Shown in pieces: positions 16,204 to 25,741 of a stretch of 64,000 bases of DNA. The DNA is from Desulfovibrio sp. UIB00. Its GTDB lineage: Bacteria; Desulfobacterota; Desulfovibrionia; Desulfovibrionales; Desulfovibrionaceae. How positions within the stretch are numbered: the stretch's first letter is position 1; the number at the start of each line of letters is the position of its first letter. A program made the translations under genes and the position numbers. The notes below the pieces were generated by a model. It had not been told where the DNA came from. It did not search any database and saw only the letters and a list, made by a program, of their open reading frames with translations. The DNA lies in NCBI RefSeq assembly GCF_022508225.1, contig NZ_JAETXJ010000002.1, positions 372,001-436,000 of the forward strand, written 5' to 3'.

Positions 16204-18660
16204 ATGAAAAAATATTCCGACTCCACCCCGCCTTTGCTCGCGCACAGGGAAGTGACCCGGCGCGAGGTCCTCAAGTGGTGTACCGCCCTTGGCGGCGCAT
16301 CCCTTTTGCCATTGGGCGGTGGTTTGCCCCTTGGCCTGGCCCGTGCAGCCACCCAGCCGCCGTATGGCGCGGGCGAGCAGTGCTTTTACTCCGGCTGCGT
16401 GGTGAACTGCGGTTCGCAGTGTACGCTGCGCGCCTTTGTCAAAGATGGCCGCGTCACGCGCGTTGAAACCGATAATTCCGATGACGGCCCCAACAACAGA
16501 GCCATCCGTGCCTGCCTGCGCGGGCGCTCCATGCGCAAATACACCTATTCACCGGACCGCATTAAGTACCCCATGCGGCGCGTACCCGGCGCCAAGCGCG
16601 GCGAGGGAAAGTTCGAGCGCATTTCATGGGACGAAGCCCTGGACACCGTCGCCAAGGAATGGGTGCGCGTGCTGAACACCTACGGGCCGGAGTCCATCCA
16701 CCGCATGTATGGCTCGGGCACAACGTCCAGCGGCATGACGCGCCGCAACGAATTTTTCAGGCTTGCCAATATGCTGGGCGGGCATCTGGACGAATACGGC
16801 ACCTACAGCACGGCCCAGATCTCAGCTGCCATTCCATATCTCTACGGAATCAATGCGGGCAATACCATCAATGACATGGCTAACTCAAAGCTCATTGTCA
16901 TGTTTGGCTGCAACATTCTTGAAACCCGCCAGAGCGGCGGCGGCCTTTCTTATGAGCTGTTTGAAGCCAGAAAAAAAGGCAATGCCCGCATCATCATGGT
17001 TGATCCCCGGTATTCGGATTCCATGGCCAAGCTGGGGGACGAATGGGTGCCCATCCGCCCCGGTTCTGACGGTGCGCTTATCGCGGCCATTGCCTATGTG
17101 CTCATGAACGAAGGGCTGGTTGACCAGCAGTTTGTGGACACGCACTGCCTTGGTTTTGACGAGGAGCACATGCCCGAGGGCGTGCCCGCAGGCAACAGCT
17201 ACCGCGCGTATATCATGGGCGAAGGCCCGGACAAAACGGCGAAAACGCCGCAATGGGCGGAAACCATCACCGGGTATCCGGCGGAAAAGATCATCCGCCT
17301 TGCCCGCGAGATCGGCTCCACCAAACCCTGCTGCGTCATTCAGGGGTGGGGGCCGCAGCGCCACGCCAACGGCGACACTATGTCCCGTTCCATTGCCATG
17401 CTTGCCATCCTTACCGGCAACGTGGGCATTGCCGGGGGCGGTTCCGGCAGTGCGGAAAGCGTGAGCCAGATTGGTTTTCCGCGCATGCCCGAAGGCACCA
17501 ATCCGGTCAAGACGCGCATTTCTTTCTACACCTGGATCAACGCCATTGACGACTACACCCAGGTGACGGCCAAAAAGATGGGCCTGCGCAACAAGGAAAA
17601 GCTGGATCACGGCATCAAGTTTTTGTGGAACAGCTCTGGCAATGCCCTCATCAACCAGCATTCGGACATCAACGGCACCCGCAAGATTCTTGAAGATGAA
17701 AGCAAGTGCGAGTGCATTGTGGTGGTGGAAAACCGCATGACGGCTTCAGCGAAATTTGCGGATATCCTCCTGCCTTCCGTGACGCCGCTGGAACAGGACG
17801 ACATCATCCAGCAGGGCTATCAGGTGGATCAGAGCTCCCTGCTCATTGCCCGCAAGGCCATTGAACCCCTGTTCGAGACCCGCTCGCAGTATGATATCTG
17901 CGCGGCCCTGAGCGAAAAAATCGGCAAGCTTCTGGGCCAGCCCGATCTGGCGGCAAAATATACCGAGGGCCGCAGCCAGCTTGACTGGGTGAAGCACCTG
18001 TACGCCCAGGCACGCGCCAAAAAGCCGGAACTGCCTGAATCCTTTGACGAAGCTTCAAAGATAGGCCTGTTCAAGTGGTTCCCCATGCCGCAAAAGGTTG
18101 CCTTCAAGGCTTTTCGCGACGATCCGGCGGCAAATCCGCTCAAGACGCCTTCGGGCAAGATAGAAATATTTTCCAAGCGTCTGTGGGATTTGAACCAGAC
18201 TTGGGAACTGCCCGAGGGCGATGCTATTTACGCCATACCCGTGCATGAAAAAACATGGGAAGGCCCGTGCGATTACGAGGGAATGAAAAAACATCCCTTC
18301 CAGCTTATCGGCCATCACTACAAGGGGCGCGCGCATTCAAGCTATGCCAACATCCCATGGCTAGAGCAGGTTGCCCCGCAGCAGCTCTGGATGAACGAGG
18401 CCGATGCGGCGCAGCGCGGCATCAGGCACGACGACATGGTCAAGGTGTTCAACGATCGCGGAGCAGTGGTCGTGCGGGTCAAGGTGACGCCGCGCATCAT
18501 GCCCGGTGTGCTCAGCCTGCCGCAGGGCGCATGGTACACCCCGGACAAAAACGGTGTGGATCAGGGCGGGTGCATCAATACCCTCACAAAAACGCACATG
18601 ACCCCCTTGGCCAAGGGCAATCCGCAGCACACCAATCTTGTGGATGTGGTTAAAATCTAG
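16204..18660 (+). CDS. dmsA: DMSO reductase-type molybdopterin subunit
   Basis: Catalytic subunit of a membrane-bound S- or N-oxide reductase, 818 residues, exported folded by the Tat system. The signal has TRREVLKW followed by a hydrophobic stretch to about residue 43. The [4Fe-4S] motif is CVVNCGSQC with the fourth Cys in ACLRGRS. Molybdenum-binding and guanylate-binding segments match E. coli DmsA closely: YGTYSTAQ (Ser ligand), SGGGLSYEL, GWGPQRHANG, LAILTGNVG, GNALINQHSDIN, and the C-terminal LAKGNPQHTNLV. ATG at 16204 follows GAGG. First gene of a dmsABC-chaperone operon. Substrate (DMSO, TMAO or another oxide) is not certain. Confidence 0.95.
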   Translation: MKKYSDSTPPLLAHREVTRREVLKWCTALGGASLLPLGGGLPLGLARAATQPPYGAGEQCFYSGCVVNCGSQCTLRAFVKDGRVTRVETDNSDDGPNNRAIRACLRGRSMRKYTYSPDRIKYPMRRVPGAKRGEGKFERISWDEALDTVAKEWVRVLNTYGPESIHRMYGSGTTSSGMTRRNEFFRLANMLGGHLDEYGTYSTAQISAAIPYLYGINAGNTINDMANSKLIVMFGCNILETRQSGGGLSYELFEARKKGNARIIMVDPRYSDSMAKLGDEWVPIRPGSDGALIAAIAYVLMNEGLVDQQFVDTHCLGFDEEHMPEGVPAGNSYRAYIMGEGPDKTAKTPQWAETITGYPAEKIIRLAREIGSTKPCCVIQGWGPQRHANGDTMSRSIAMLAILTGNVGIAGGGSGSAESVSQIGFPRMPEGTNPVKTRISFYTWINAIDDYTQVTAKKMGLRNKEKLDHGIKFLWNSSGNALINQHSDINGTRKILEDESKCECIVVVENRMTASAKFADILLPSVTPLEQDDIIQQGYQVDQSSLLIARKAIEPLFETRSQYDICAALSEKIGKLLGQPDLAAKYTEGRSQLDWVKHLYAQARAKKPELPESFDEASKIGLFKWFPMPQKVAFKAFRDDPAANPLKTPSGKIEIFSKRLWDLNQTWELPEGDAIYAIPVHEKTWEGPCDYEGMKKHPFQLIGHHYKGRAHSSYANIPWLEQVAPQQLWMNEADAAQRGIRHDDMVKVFNDRGAVVVRVKVTPRIMPGVLSLPQGAWYTPDKNGVDQGGCINTLTKTHMTPLAKGNPQHTNLVDVVKI

Positions 18661-18698
18661 CCTGTTGCGCGGAACTGTCTGCATTGAGGAGATTTATT

Positions 18699-19316
18699 GT
18701 GAAACAGCCGGCTTTTTATATAGATATGACTGCCTGTACGGGCTGCAAAACATGCATGGTGGCCTGCATAGACGGTCATGACCTGCCCCAGGGCGTCATG
18801 TGGCGGCGCGTGGCGGAGTACACGGGCGGAAAGTGGGTGCGCCGTGCCAACGGCACGTATGACCAGAATGTGTTTTCCTACTACACGTCCGTCAGTTGCA
18901 ACCACTGCCAGAACCCCGTGTGCGTGAAGGTTTGCCCCACCACGGCCATGCACAAGGACGAGCAGGGCATTGTGAGCGTGGACCCCGACAAGTGCGTGGG
19001 CTGCCGCTATTGCGAGTGGAACTGCCCTTATTCCGCCCCCCAGTACAACAAACAGTCGGGCAGAATGACCAAGTGCGATTTCTGCAAGGACAGGCTGGCA
19101 GCCGGGCTCAAACCCCTGTGCGTGGAAGCCTGCCCCATGCGGGCCATCCACTTTGGCGAATATGAAGACCTGAAAAAACAGTTCGGCGATGCCGTGCACG
19201 TGGCTCCGCTGCCGGAGCAGAGCGTGACCTCCCCCTGTCTTGTGATTACGCCGCCCCACAACGCGCAGCCAGTGGGCAGCAACATGGGCAGCATCCGTAA
19301 TCCGGAGGAGATGTAG
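18699..19316 (+). CDS. dmsB: DMSO reductase iron-sulfur subunit
   Basis: 205-residue electron-transfer subunit with four [4Fe-4S] clusters, exactly the length of E. coli DmsB. Cysteine groups are CTGCKTCMVAC, CNHCQNPVCVKVCP, CVGCRYCEWNCP and CDFCKDRL with CVEACP. The start is GTG at 18699, preceded by GAGGAG. The TTG at 18684 overlaps that signal and is rejected. It passes electrons from the DmsC menaquinol site to DmsA. The stop is one base from the dmsC ATG. Confidence 0.96.
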   Translation: MKQPAFYIDMTACTGCKTCMVACIDGHDLPQGVMWRRVAEYTGGKWVRRANGTYDQNVFSYYTSVSCNHCQNPVCVKVCPTTAMHKDEQGIVSVDPDKCVGCRYCEWNCPYSAPQYNKQSGRMTKCDFCKDRLAAGLKPLCVEACPMRAIHFGEYEDLKKQFGDAVHVAPLPEQSVTSPCLVITPPHNAQPVGSNMGSIRNPEEM

Positions 19317-19317
19317 C

Positions 19318-20169
19318 ATGGAGTATCTTCAGGAATTTCCGCTGGTATTCTTTACCTTGCTGGTGCAGATGGCCGTAGGCATGGTGCTGGTGGGCAAGTG
19401 CGTACTTGGCAACGAAGCCGACCGCGCACTGCGCGAAGGCGTGCGGCGGCAGAATGTGGCGGCACTGCTTCTGTTTGCCGTGGCCGTGATCATCAGTTTT
19501 GTGCATCTGGGCACGCCCCTGCATGCGCCCTTTACCCTGCTGCACGTGACGCAGTCGTGGCTCAGCCGCGAAATCCTCATGATCGGCCTTATGGGTCTTG
19601 CCCTGTTGTGGCTGGTGCTTGTCGGGCGCAAAAAGCATGCGGTGGATGGCGAGAAAAAAGCCATGATCGTGGCGGGCCTGTGCGGTATTGCGCTGCTGTT
19701 CGTCATGAGCTGCGTTTACAATCAGTCCACAATGCCCGGCTGGCGCAACTGGGGCGTTTTTACGGCCTTTCTGGCTTCCATGTGCCTGCTTGGTGGATCC
19801 TGGCATGGTGTGGCGCTGAGCCTGCGCAAGGAAGGCGCGCCCGTGCGCGCACTGGGCCCCTGCCTTGTGTGGGCGGTGCTGGGCCTTGTGCTTATGGCCG
19901 TGAGCCTGCCGCTGGCCATGCCCGAGCAATCTGCCTTCGTCAATCCGGTTTCCCGTCTGCTGCCTCCGGCGTGCATTGCATGGTCGCACGGCTTGCACGC
20001 CCTGGCATCTGGTCTGGGCGTTGTGCTGCTGGCACTGGCTGCGGCCCGTGGCATGCAGGGCAAAGGATTTCGCCCGGCGCTGGCGGTTCCCGCATTTCTC
20101 CTGATTGTTCTGGGCGAAGTGTTCGGGCGGCTTGTTTTTTATCTTTCCTATTCACGCCTGGGCATGTAG
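19318..20169 (+). CDS. dmsC: DMSO reductase membrane anchor
   Basis: 283-residue polytopic anchor that oxidises menaquinol and holds DmsAB at the membrane. It begins MEYLQEFPLVFFTLLVQMAVG and shows about eight hydrophobic helices. The conserved ISFVHLGTP and SWLSREILMIG segments are typical of DmsC. ATG at 19318 is two bases after the dmsB stop and has GGAGG upstream, inside the end of dmsB. The operon order is the classical one. Confidence 0.93.
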   Translation: MEYLQEFPLVFFTLLVQMAVGMVLVGKCVLGNEADRALREGVRRQNVAALLLFAVAVIISFVHLGTPLHAPFTLLHVTQSWLSREILMIGLMGLALLWLVLVGRKKHAVDGEKKAMIVAGLCGIALLFVMSCVYNQSTMPGWRNWGVFTAFLASMCLLGGSWHGVALSLRKEGAPVRALGPCLVWAVLGLVLMAVSLPLAMPEQSAFVNPVSRLLPPACIAWSHGLHALASGLGVVLLALAAARGMQGKGFRPALAVPAFLLIVLGEVFGRLVFYLSYSRLGM

Positions 20170-20185
20170 GCACGGCAAACTCTAC

Positions 20186-20203
20186 GGGGGCCGTCTGGCC
20201 CCC
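20186..20203 (+). other. Intercistronic hairpin between dmsC and the chaperone gene
   Basis: Perfect GGGGGCC-GTCT-GGCCCCC stem directly before the ATG at 20216, with no T-run. It could slow decay of the upstream message or lower chaperone translation; either is inference. Confidence 0.55.
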
Positions 20204-20215
20204 GCATCATTACAT

Positions 20216-20899
20216 ATGGAACAGGAACAGTTGACGCAATACGTTGTGGCCTTGCAGTTTTGCAGCCGTATTTTCCAGAATTCGCCGGATGAAGACCTGC
20301 TGCGCGGCGTCATTGGCGGCGGGCTTTTGCAAGGCTTTGGCGCTTGGGCCTGTTTCAGGACTTCGGAACTGGCTGAAAAGCTGTGGGGCGAGGCTCTTGA
20401 TCCTGAGAGCCGCGCTGCCGCCCTTGCGACAGCCTATCCGGCAGAGGCGGCGCAGGATTCCTGCCGCGCGCTGTATCTGGATCTGCACATGGATCATCTG
20501 GCCCTGTTTTCCGGGCCGCAGCCTGCAGCCGCGCCGTGGGAATCCGTGTGGCGGGAGAAGGACCGCCTGCTTTTTGGCCGCAAAACGCAGGAAGTGCGCG
20601 ACTGCTACAGGGAGTGGGGCATAGCCGCAGAACGGGACGGGCACGAGCCCGAGGACCATCTGGGGCTGGAACTCGCCTTCATTCTTTTTCTTGTGCAGAA
20701 CATGGGCGGGGCCATTGCCTCAAGCCAGGGGCAATCCCCGGAGGCGGCGCTGGCGGCTTTTATGGACGGGCACATTCTGGCCTGGGCCGGAGACTGCCTG
20801 AAAAAGGCTTCGGAATGCGCCAATACGGTGTTTTACCGCGAGATGTCTGCTCTTTGTTGCCTGCTGCTCGGAAATGTGCGGGCGTTCATTCAGGAATAG
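20216..20899 (+). CDS. TorD/DmsD-family maturation chaperone
   Basis: 227-residue, all-helical cytoplasmic chaperone expected to bind the DmsA Tat signal and assist cofactor insertion. The family core is visible as EPEDHLGLELAFILFLVQN (the E-x2-DH motif), followed by a C-terminal half with FMDGHILAWAGDCLKKA and ANTVFYREMSALCCLLL. The ATG at 20216 lacks a good Shine-Dalgarno and follows a stable hairpin, so expression may be lower than that of dmsABC. An extended frame to 20105 overlaps dmsC and is rejected. Confidence 0.88.
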   Translation: MEQEQLTQYVVALQFCSRIFQNSPDEDLLRGVIGGGLLQGFGAWACFRTSELAEKLWGEALDPESRAAALATAYPAEAAQDSCRALYLDLHMDHLALFSGPQPAAAPWESVWREKDRLLFGRKTQEVRDCYREWGIAAERDGHEPEDHLGLELAFILFLVQNMGGAIASSQGQSPEAALAAFMDGHILAWAGDCLKKASECANTVFYREMSALCCLLLGNVRAFIQE

Positions 20900-20938
20900 C
20901 GCTGTACAGCGCACGCCAAAAGGTTTTTGACCAACAGC

Positions 20939-20980
20939 AAAAGCCGTTCCTTGCCGAAAAAGGCTGGAACGGCTTTTGTT
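20939..20980 (+). terminator. Terminator of the dms operon
   Basis: Twelve-base perfect stem AAAAGCCGTTCC / GGAACGGCTTTT followed by GTTTG. Confidence 0.85.
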
Positions 20981-21063
20981 TGAGCAATCTGCCATCAGGC
21001 GAAATACAGGGTTGAGCAATTCTCGTTAGAAATTGCTCCGCCGAGGGCGAGGGCAGCTCCGGT

Positions 21064-21393
21064 CTAGTCGAGCAGGCCCAGCAAACGCGCAACGCGCTGT
21101 TCGTTCAGGCCGCTATGCACCTGTACAAGATCCTGACTGTGCTGCATGGCTTCCTGCTCCACCTGGGCAAGCGCCTGACGCATTTCATCAGAATTGAGCA
21201 TGTGCGGGGTGCCGGGAACAGTTTGTTCCAGAACCGGCGCGGCGGAGGTGCTGACGTCATCGTCAGCGGGCGCTGCCGGGGCCGCTGGGGTACTTTCTGC
21301 CCTGTTCACGGGCAGCATGGAGTTGACCCTTTCCTGAAAGGTAGGAAAAACAGGCCCCAGATCATTATTGCGAAAACGGAATTCCAGTTCCAT
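21064..21393 (-). CDS. Small protein of unknown function
   Basis: 109 residues, no signal peptide and no family recognised. The N-terminus (MELEFRFRNNDLGPVFPTFQERV) is followed by an Ala/Pro/Asp-rich linker (about residues 33-58). The C-terminal part is a predicted amphipathic helix (NSDEMRQALAQVEQEAMQHSQDL) ending in NEQRVARLLGLLD. The layout suggests a small regulatory or adaptor protein. ATG at 21393 has a good GAGGAG seven bases upstream, so it is probably expressed. Confidence 0.65.
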   Translation of the reverse strand: MELEFRFRNNDLGPVFPTFQERVNSMLPVNRAESTPAAPAAPADDDVSTSAAPVLEQTVPGTPHMLNSDEMRQALAQVEQEAMQHSQDLVQVHSGLNEQRVARLLGLLD

Positions 21394-21549
21394 CGGGCTT
21401 CTCCTCAGGCTTGACGCAGTACTGCGTCATTGCACTCGCGCTTGAGCGCGCGGCGGCCATGTGGAAAAATTGACCGCCTGTTGGTATTGCCCGAAAATAT
21501 GCAAATATCAGGCCGTTGTGTGCGGCGCTGGTTTGCATCTGCAAACTTT

Positions 21550-22644
21550 TTAGTCCATGATCTTGACCATCAGGCCCGGAGCCAGCCGTACCTGACCATC
21601 CACCACAATTTTGTCGCCCTCGGCCACCGCGCCGTCCACAACCGTGCGGTCAGCGTATTCAAACAGCGGCCTCACCTTGCGATAGCTGGCCCGGCTGTCC
21701 TTATCCACCACGTACACGTAGGATTCTTCCCGGCCAGACTGCACGGCACGTGTGGGCACGGTCAGCGCCCCGGCGGCCATGCCCAGCGGCAGCTCCACCT
21801 GCACAAACTGCCCCGGCCACAGACGGCGCTGGCTGTTTTCAAAGGTGGCGCGCAGCCGGATGGTGCCGGTGCGCGTGTCTACCGTATTGTCCACAAGGGT
21901 GAGAAGTCCCTTTTCCGACGCGCTCCCGGCAGGCGTTGCGGAAACCGGCACCGTCGTTTGCGCCATCTGTTCTATGATGACAGGCAGATGCGCCTCTGGC
22001 ACAGAAAAGCCCACATAAATTGGCGAAAGCGTGTCTATGCTGACAATAACCGTGGCGTCAGCCGATTTGACCATGTTGCCCTTGTCCACATTGAGTGCGC
22101 CCACTCGCCCGCTGATGGGAGCCACCACCGTGCAGTAGCTGAGGTCAAGGGCGGCACTTTCCACGGCTGCCTTGTCAGACTGCACAGTGGCGCGCAGGGC
22201 CGCCGCATCGGTCGCGGTCTTCTCATATGCATCGCGGCTTACGTAGCCGCCGCCCACAAGTTTGCCATAACGGTTCATGTCGTCCTGGGCTTTGGCAAGC
22301 TGCGCCTGCGATTTGGCAAGTTGCCCTTTCTTTTCGCGCAGCGCAGCCTCAAAGGGGCGGGGGTCAATGGTGATAAGCGGGTCGCCCTCGCGCACATCCT
22401 GACCTTCGGTAAAATGAACCTGCTGAATCTCGCCCGTTACGCGGGGTTTCACACCCACAGAGGCAGATGCCCGCACGTTGCCCACAGCATGCAGCAGGCG
22501 CGGCACATCGGCCCGTGCAACGGCTTCAACCCGCACAGGGGCAGACGGTACAGCATTTTTTTTGCTGTCGTCTTGCGAGCATGCCCCAAGGGCGAGCAGA
22601 AGAAAAAGCAGGAGGAGAGGACGGGGATTCAGGACTGGTTTCAT
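21550..22644 (-). CDS. RND efflux periplasmic adaptor (membrane fusion) lipoprotein
   Basis: 364-residue periplasmic adaptor of the AcrA/MexA type. The signal peptide (MKPVLNPRPLLLLFLLLALGAC) has its lipid Cys at residue 22. After it come a biotinyl-lipoyl half-motif with GEIQQVHFTEGQDVREGDPL, a coiled-coil hairpin (AALREKKGQLAKSQAQLAKAQ), the second lipoyl half (TVVAPISGRVGALNVDKGNMV), and beta-barrel and membrane-proximal domains. No RND pump or TolC gene is next to it. ATG at 22644 was chosen as the start of the signal peptide. Confidence 0.9.
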   Translation of the reverse strand: MKPVLNPRPLLLLFLLLALGACSQDDSKKNAVPSAPVRVEAVARADVPRLLHAVGNVRASASVGVKPRVTGEIQQVHFTEGQDVREGDPLITIDPRPFEAALREKKGQLAKSQAQLAKAQDDMNRYGKLVGGGYVSRDAYEKTATDAAALRATVQSDKAAVESAALDLSYCTVVAPISGRVGALNVDKGNMVKSADATVIVSIDTLSPIYVGFSVPEAHLPVIIEQMAQTTVPVSATPAGSASEKGLLTLVDNTVDTRTGTIRLRATFENSQRRLWPGQFVQVELPLGMAAGALTVPTRAVQSGREESYVYVVDKDSRASYRKVRPLFEYADRTVVDGAVAEGDKIVVDGQVRLAPGLMVKIMD

Positions 22645-22782
22645 GGTGTTCCCCATAAGTATGAAATAGCCGACATCAGGCCGTTGGGCGCAACAGAAAA
22701 AATGAAGCAAGGAGTACCCGCCGTCAAGAAGATAGTTAGCCACGCACCTAACAATCTGCGCTTGCCGCCCTTTTGGCGATGA

Positions 22783-22810
22783 TTGACATTCGGCACGGTC
22801 ACGGCATAAT
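22783..22810 (+). promoter_or_regulatory. Sigma-70-type promoter of the arginine decarboxylase gene
   Basis: TTGACA (22783-22788), 16-base spacer, CATAAT (22805-22810, five of six consensus bases). It is about 120 bases upstream of the coding start. Confidence 0.6.
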
Positions 22811-22930
22811 TACGCCGCATTTTTCGTGCAACCATATGCGGTCGTTTTTTGAACGGCGGCAACCTACAGTCCCATTTTCGGAGCTGAATCAACATTATAT
22901 ATGCGCCTTGCGGCGCTCCAGGAGCAGGAA

Positions 22931-24847
22931 TTGGCAAAAAACCGCGCATTGCAGCAGTGGCGGGTGGAGGATTCCATCGAACTGTACGGCATCCGTAATT
23001 GGGGTGCCGGGTATTTTGACGTGTCGGATGCGGGCGAAGTTGTGATTTGTCCGCAGGGGCCCAAGGGGCCGCAGGTTTCGATACCGGAAGTTATCGCCGG
23101 GCTGAAAGAGCGCGGGTATGATATGCCCGTGCTGTTGCGCGTGGAGAATATTCTGGATTCGCGCATTGCCAATATCCACGAATCATTCCGCAAGGCTATC
23201 AAAAGTCTGAATTACACGGGTTCGTATCGCGGCGTTTTTCCCATCAAAGTCAACCAGCAGCAGCAGGTTGTGGAAAAAATAGCCCAGTTCGGCTCCACCT
23301 ACCATCACGGCCTGGAGGTCGGCTCCAAGGCGGAACTCATTGCCGCCGTGTCGCTCATGCGCGACCGTGAGGCCTGCATTGTTTGCAACGGCTACAAGGA
23401 CGAAGAATTTATAGACCTTGGCCTTCAGGCCCTGCGCCTTGGCTTTAATGTGCTCTTTGTTCTCGAAATGCCAAGCGAGCTGGAAGTTGTGCTTGAGCGC
23501 AGCAAGGCTCTCGGCGTGCGGCCCAACATCGGCGTACGCGCCAAGCTGGCCGTAAAGGCCAGCGGTCACTGGACTGATTCCGGCGGCGAACGCTCCACCT
23601 TTGGCCTTTCGCCCGCGCAGATCGTGGACGTGGTGGATACACTCAAAGCCAACGACATGCTTGATTGCTTCAAGCTGCTGCACTACCACCTCGGCTCGCA
23701 GGTTTCCAATATTCGCGACATCCGTACCGGAGTCATGGAAGGCGCGCGTCTTTACGTGGGCCTGGTGCAGGAAGGCGCCCCCATGGGCTACCTTGACCTT
23801 GGCGGCGGTCTGGCCGTGGACTATGACGGTTCGCATACCAACTATGTTTCGTCGCGCAACTATACGCTCGATGAATACAGCGCCGACATCGTTGAAGCCA
23901 TCATGAGCATTCTTGATGAGCAGAAGATTCCGCATCCGCACATCATTACGGAATCTGGCCGCGCAACGGTGGCCTACTATTCCGTGTTGCTCTTTAACGT
24001 GCTTGATGTGAGCATGGTGGAAGAAGTGCAGCTGCCCGACACCCTGCCCGAAGGCACGCCGGAGCCTGTGTTGAACCTGCGCGAAACTCTTGCCAACATC
24101 ACCCTGCGCAATTTGCAGGAGTGCTATAACGACGCCATTTACTACCGGGACGAGATGCGTCAGCTGTTCTCGACCGGGCGGGTGAACCTGCGTCAGCGCA
24201 CATTGGCCGAGCGGTTTTTCTGGGCCATCATCATGCGCATTGCTCAGGAAAAAACCCGGCTCAAGACGATACCCCGCGATTTGGCCGACATCGACGTGAG
24301 CCTTGCCGATATCTATTACGGCAACTTCAGCGTGTTCCAGTCCTTGCCTGACTCTTGGGCCATTGACCAGCTGTTCCCGGTTATGCCCGTGCATCGGCTC
24401 AAGGAATTTCCCGCACGGCAAGGCATTATTTCTGATATTACCTGCGATTCTGATGGCCGGATTGACCATTTCATTGACCCGCAGGGCATGAAGCCCACCC
24501 TTGATCTGCACCCCCTGCGGGACGGCGAGGAATATTACCTTGGCGTGTTTCTGGTGGGCGCGTATCAGGAAACCCTGGGCGATCTGCACAACCTCATGGG
24601 CGACACCAACGTGGTTTCCATCAGGGTGCGGGATGACGGCAATTATGAGTATGTGCGCGAAATCAGGGGCGACTCTGTGGCGGATATTCTGAGCTATGTG
24701 GAATATGAGCCGCGCCGTATTCTGGAAGATCTGCGCAGCACGGCGGAGCAGGCTGTGCGGCAAGGGCGGATTTCGCCCAGCGACCGGTTTGCCATTATGC
24801 AGGTATTTGAAGACGGCTTGCGCGGGTACACCTATTTTGAACGGTAG
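22931..24847 (+). CDS. speA: Biosynthetic arginine decarboxylase
   Basis: PLP enzyme that makes agmatine from arginine, the first step of this polyamine route. 638 residues, the usual SpeA length. The PLP lysine lies in GVFPIKVNQQQQVVE. Other marks are HYHLGSQVSNI, DLGGGLAVDYDGSHTN, ESGRATVAYYSVL and, at the C-terminus, HNLMGDTNVVSI. I chose TTG at 22931, giving MAKNRALQQWRVEDS, because AGGAG lies six bases upstream and this N-terminus is family-like. An ATG at 22901 in the same frame has no Shine-Dalgarno. No agmatinase gene is adjacent; repeats follow. Confidence 0.94.
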   Translation: MAKNRALQQWRVEDSIELYGIRNWGAGYFDVSDAGEVVICPQGPKGPQVSIPEVIAGLKERGYDMPVLLRVENILDSRIANIHESFRKAIKSLNYTGSYRGVFPIKVNQQQQVVEKIAQFGSTYHHGLEVGSKAELIAAVSLMRDREACIVCNGYKDEEFIDLGLQALRLGFNVLFVLEMPSELEVVLERSKALGVRPNIGVRAKLAVKASGHWTDSGGERSTFGLSPAQIVDVVDTLKANDMLDCFKLLHYHLGSQVSNIRDIRTGVMEGARLYVGLVQEGAPMGYLDLGGGLAVDYDGSHTNYVSSRNYTLDEYSADIVEAIMSILDEQKIPHPHIITESGRATVAYYSVLLFNVLDVSMVEEVQLPDTLPEGTPEPVLNLRETLANITLRNLQECYNDAIYYRDEMRQLFSTGRVNLRQRTLAERFFWAIIMRIAQEKTRLKTIPRDLADIDVSLADIYYGNFSVFQSLPDSWAIDQLFPVMPVHRLKEFPARQGIISDITCDSDGRIDHFIDPQGMKPTLDLHPLRDGEEYYLGVFLVGAYQETLGDLHNLMGDTNVVSIRVRDDGNYEYVREIRGDSVADILSYVEYEPRRILEDLRSTAEQAVRQGRISPSDRFAIMQVFEDGLRGYTYFER

Positions 24848-24900
24848 AGGCTGCGCAGGGTAGTCTGTGCGGTAGAAATAAGCCAGTAAGGCAGGGAGAG

Positions 24901-25142
24901 TTTGGCGGCGGGGTGAGCCTGTCGAGCGCATTTACGCAAACCCGACTTTTTTGACCTGACAGCGTTAAAATCCTGTTTTTGATGCTCACGTACATGAGTA
25001 CGCTGCGCTCAAAAACAGGATTTTTCCTTGTCAGGCCAGAAAAATGCGTATTTTGCAAATTCACTCAACACCAGCCATCGCCTCCGCATTCGCTCCGGCG
25101 AGTTTAAGGAAGGCGACTCAACGACCAGCTTCTGATGGCGGG
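24901..25142. repeat. Repeat A, copy 2
   Basis: Second copy of the 240-base repeat. The outer stem is AAAATCCTGTTTTTGA with TCAAAAACAGGATTTT: perfect pairing, but a different sequence from copies 1 and 3. The flanking stem CCTGAC/GTCAGG also replaces CTGAA/TTCAG of the other copies. The inner loop is ATGA instead of TTGA. Confidence 0.88.
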
Positions 25143-25201
25143 ACGGGTAAAGGCAAAAAGGCAGAATGACAGGAAGAGAAAAGGCAAAAGAGTAGGGAGC
25201 G

Positions 25202-25440
25202 TTTGATGGGGTGGGTGAGCCTGTCAGGCTGATTTACGCAAACCCGACTTTTACGGCCTGAATGCGTCAGCGCCGGGATTTTGATGCTCACGTACTTGAG
25301 TACGCTGCGCTCAAAACCCCGGCGCTTCCTTTTCAGACCGCAAAAACCGTATTTTGCAAATTCACTCAACACCAGCCATCGCCTCCGCATCCGCTCCGGC
25401 GAGTTTAAGGAAGGCGACTCAACGACCTGCTTCTGATGAA
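25202..25440. repeat. Repeat A, copy 3
   Basis: Third copy, 59 bases after copy 2 in the same orientation. The stem is GCGCCGGGATTTTGA with TCAAAACCCCGGCGC (one mismatch), close to copy 1. The shared 3' block is CGGCGAGTTTAAGGAAGGCG. Confidence 0.88.
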
Positions 25441-25741
25441 AGGCTGGAGGAAAAGCATAAAGGCAGCTAGGGAGAAGGCAAAAGCCCGTGGATCGGGTTA
25501 GATTTTTGTTGTTCAGAGGGTCAGCGAGAGTCAGGGATAGGAAAATATTGCTTCTGGTGCTAATGAGTTGTCTTGTGGTTCGACATAGAACTAGTTTCCT
25601 GCCACAAGTGTGAGGTAATAGCGATTTCGGCTGGGTAGGGAAGAAGTGTGGTTGACAACAGGGCGAGCGGGAGCGTGGTGAGGATCGTAGCTAGGTTCCA
25701 GTTACGGGTAGTTTTTCAATGACCAATTCTGACGGTGGCTA
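25441..25741. other. Spacer between repeats A and B
   Basis: About 300 bases without a gene, clear hairpin or recognised site. Locus 1 has a 184-base spacer at the same position (7083-7266), and I see no long match between the two. Confidence 0.4.

Noticed and set aside
23183..24931. 582-codon open frame opposite speA
   Set aside because: Antisense shadow of arginine decarboxylase, with no start signal and no family-like sequence.
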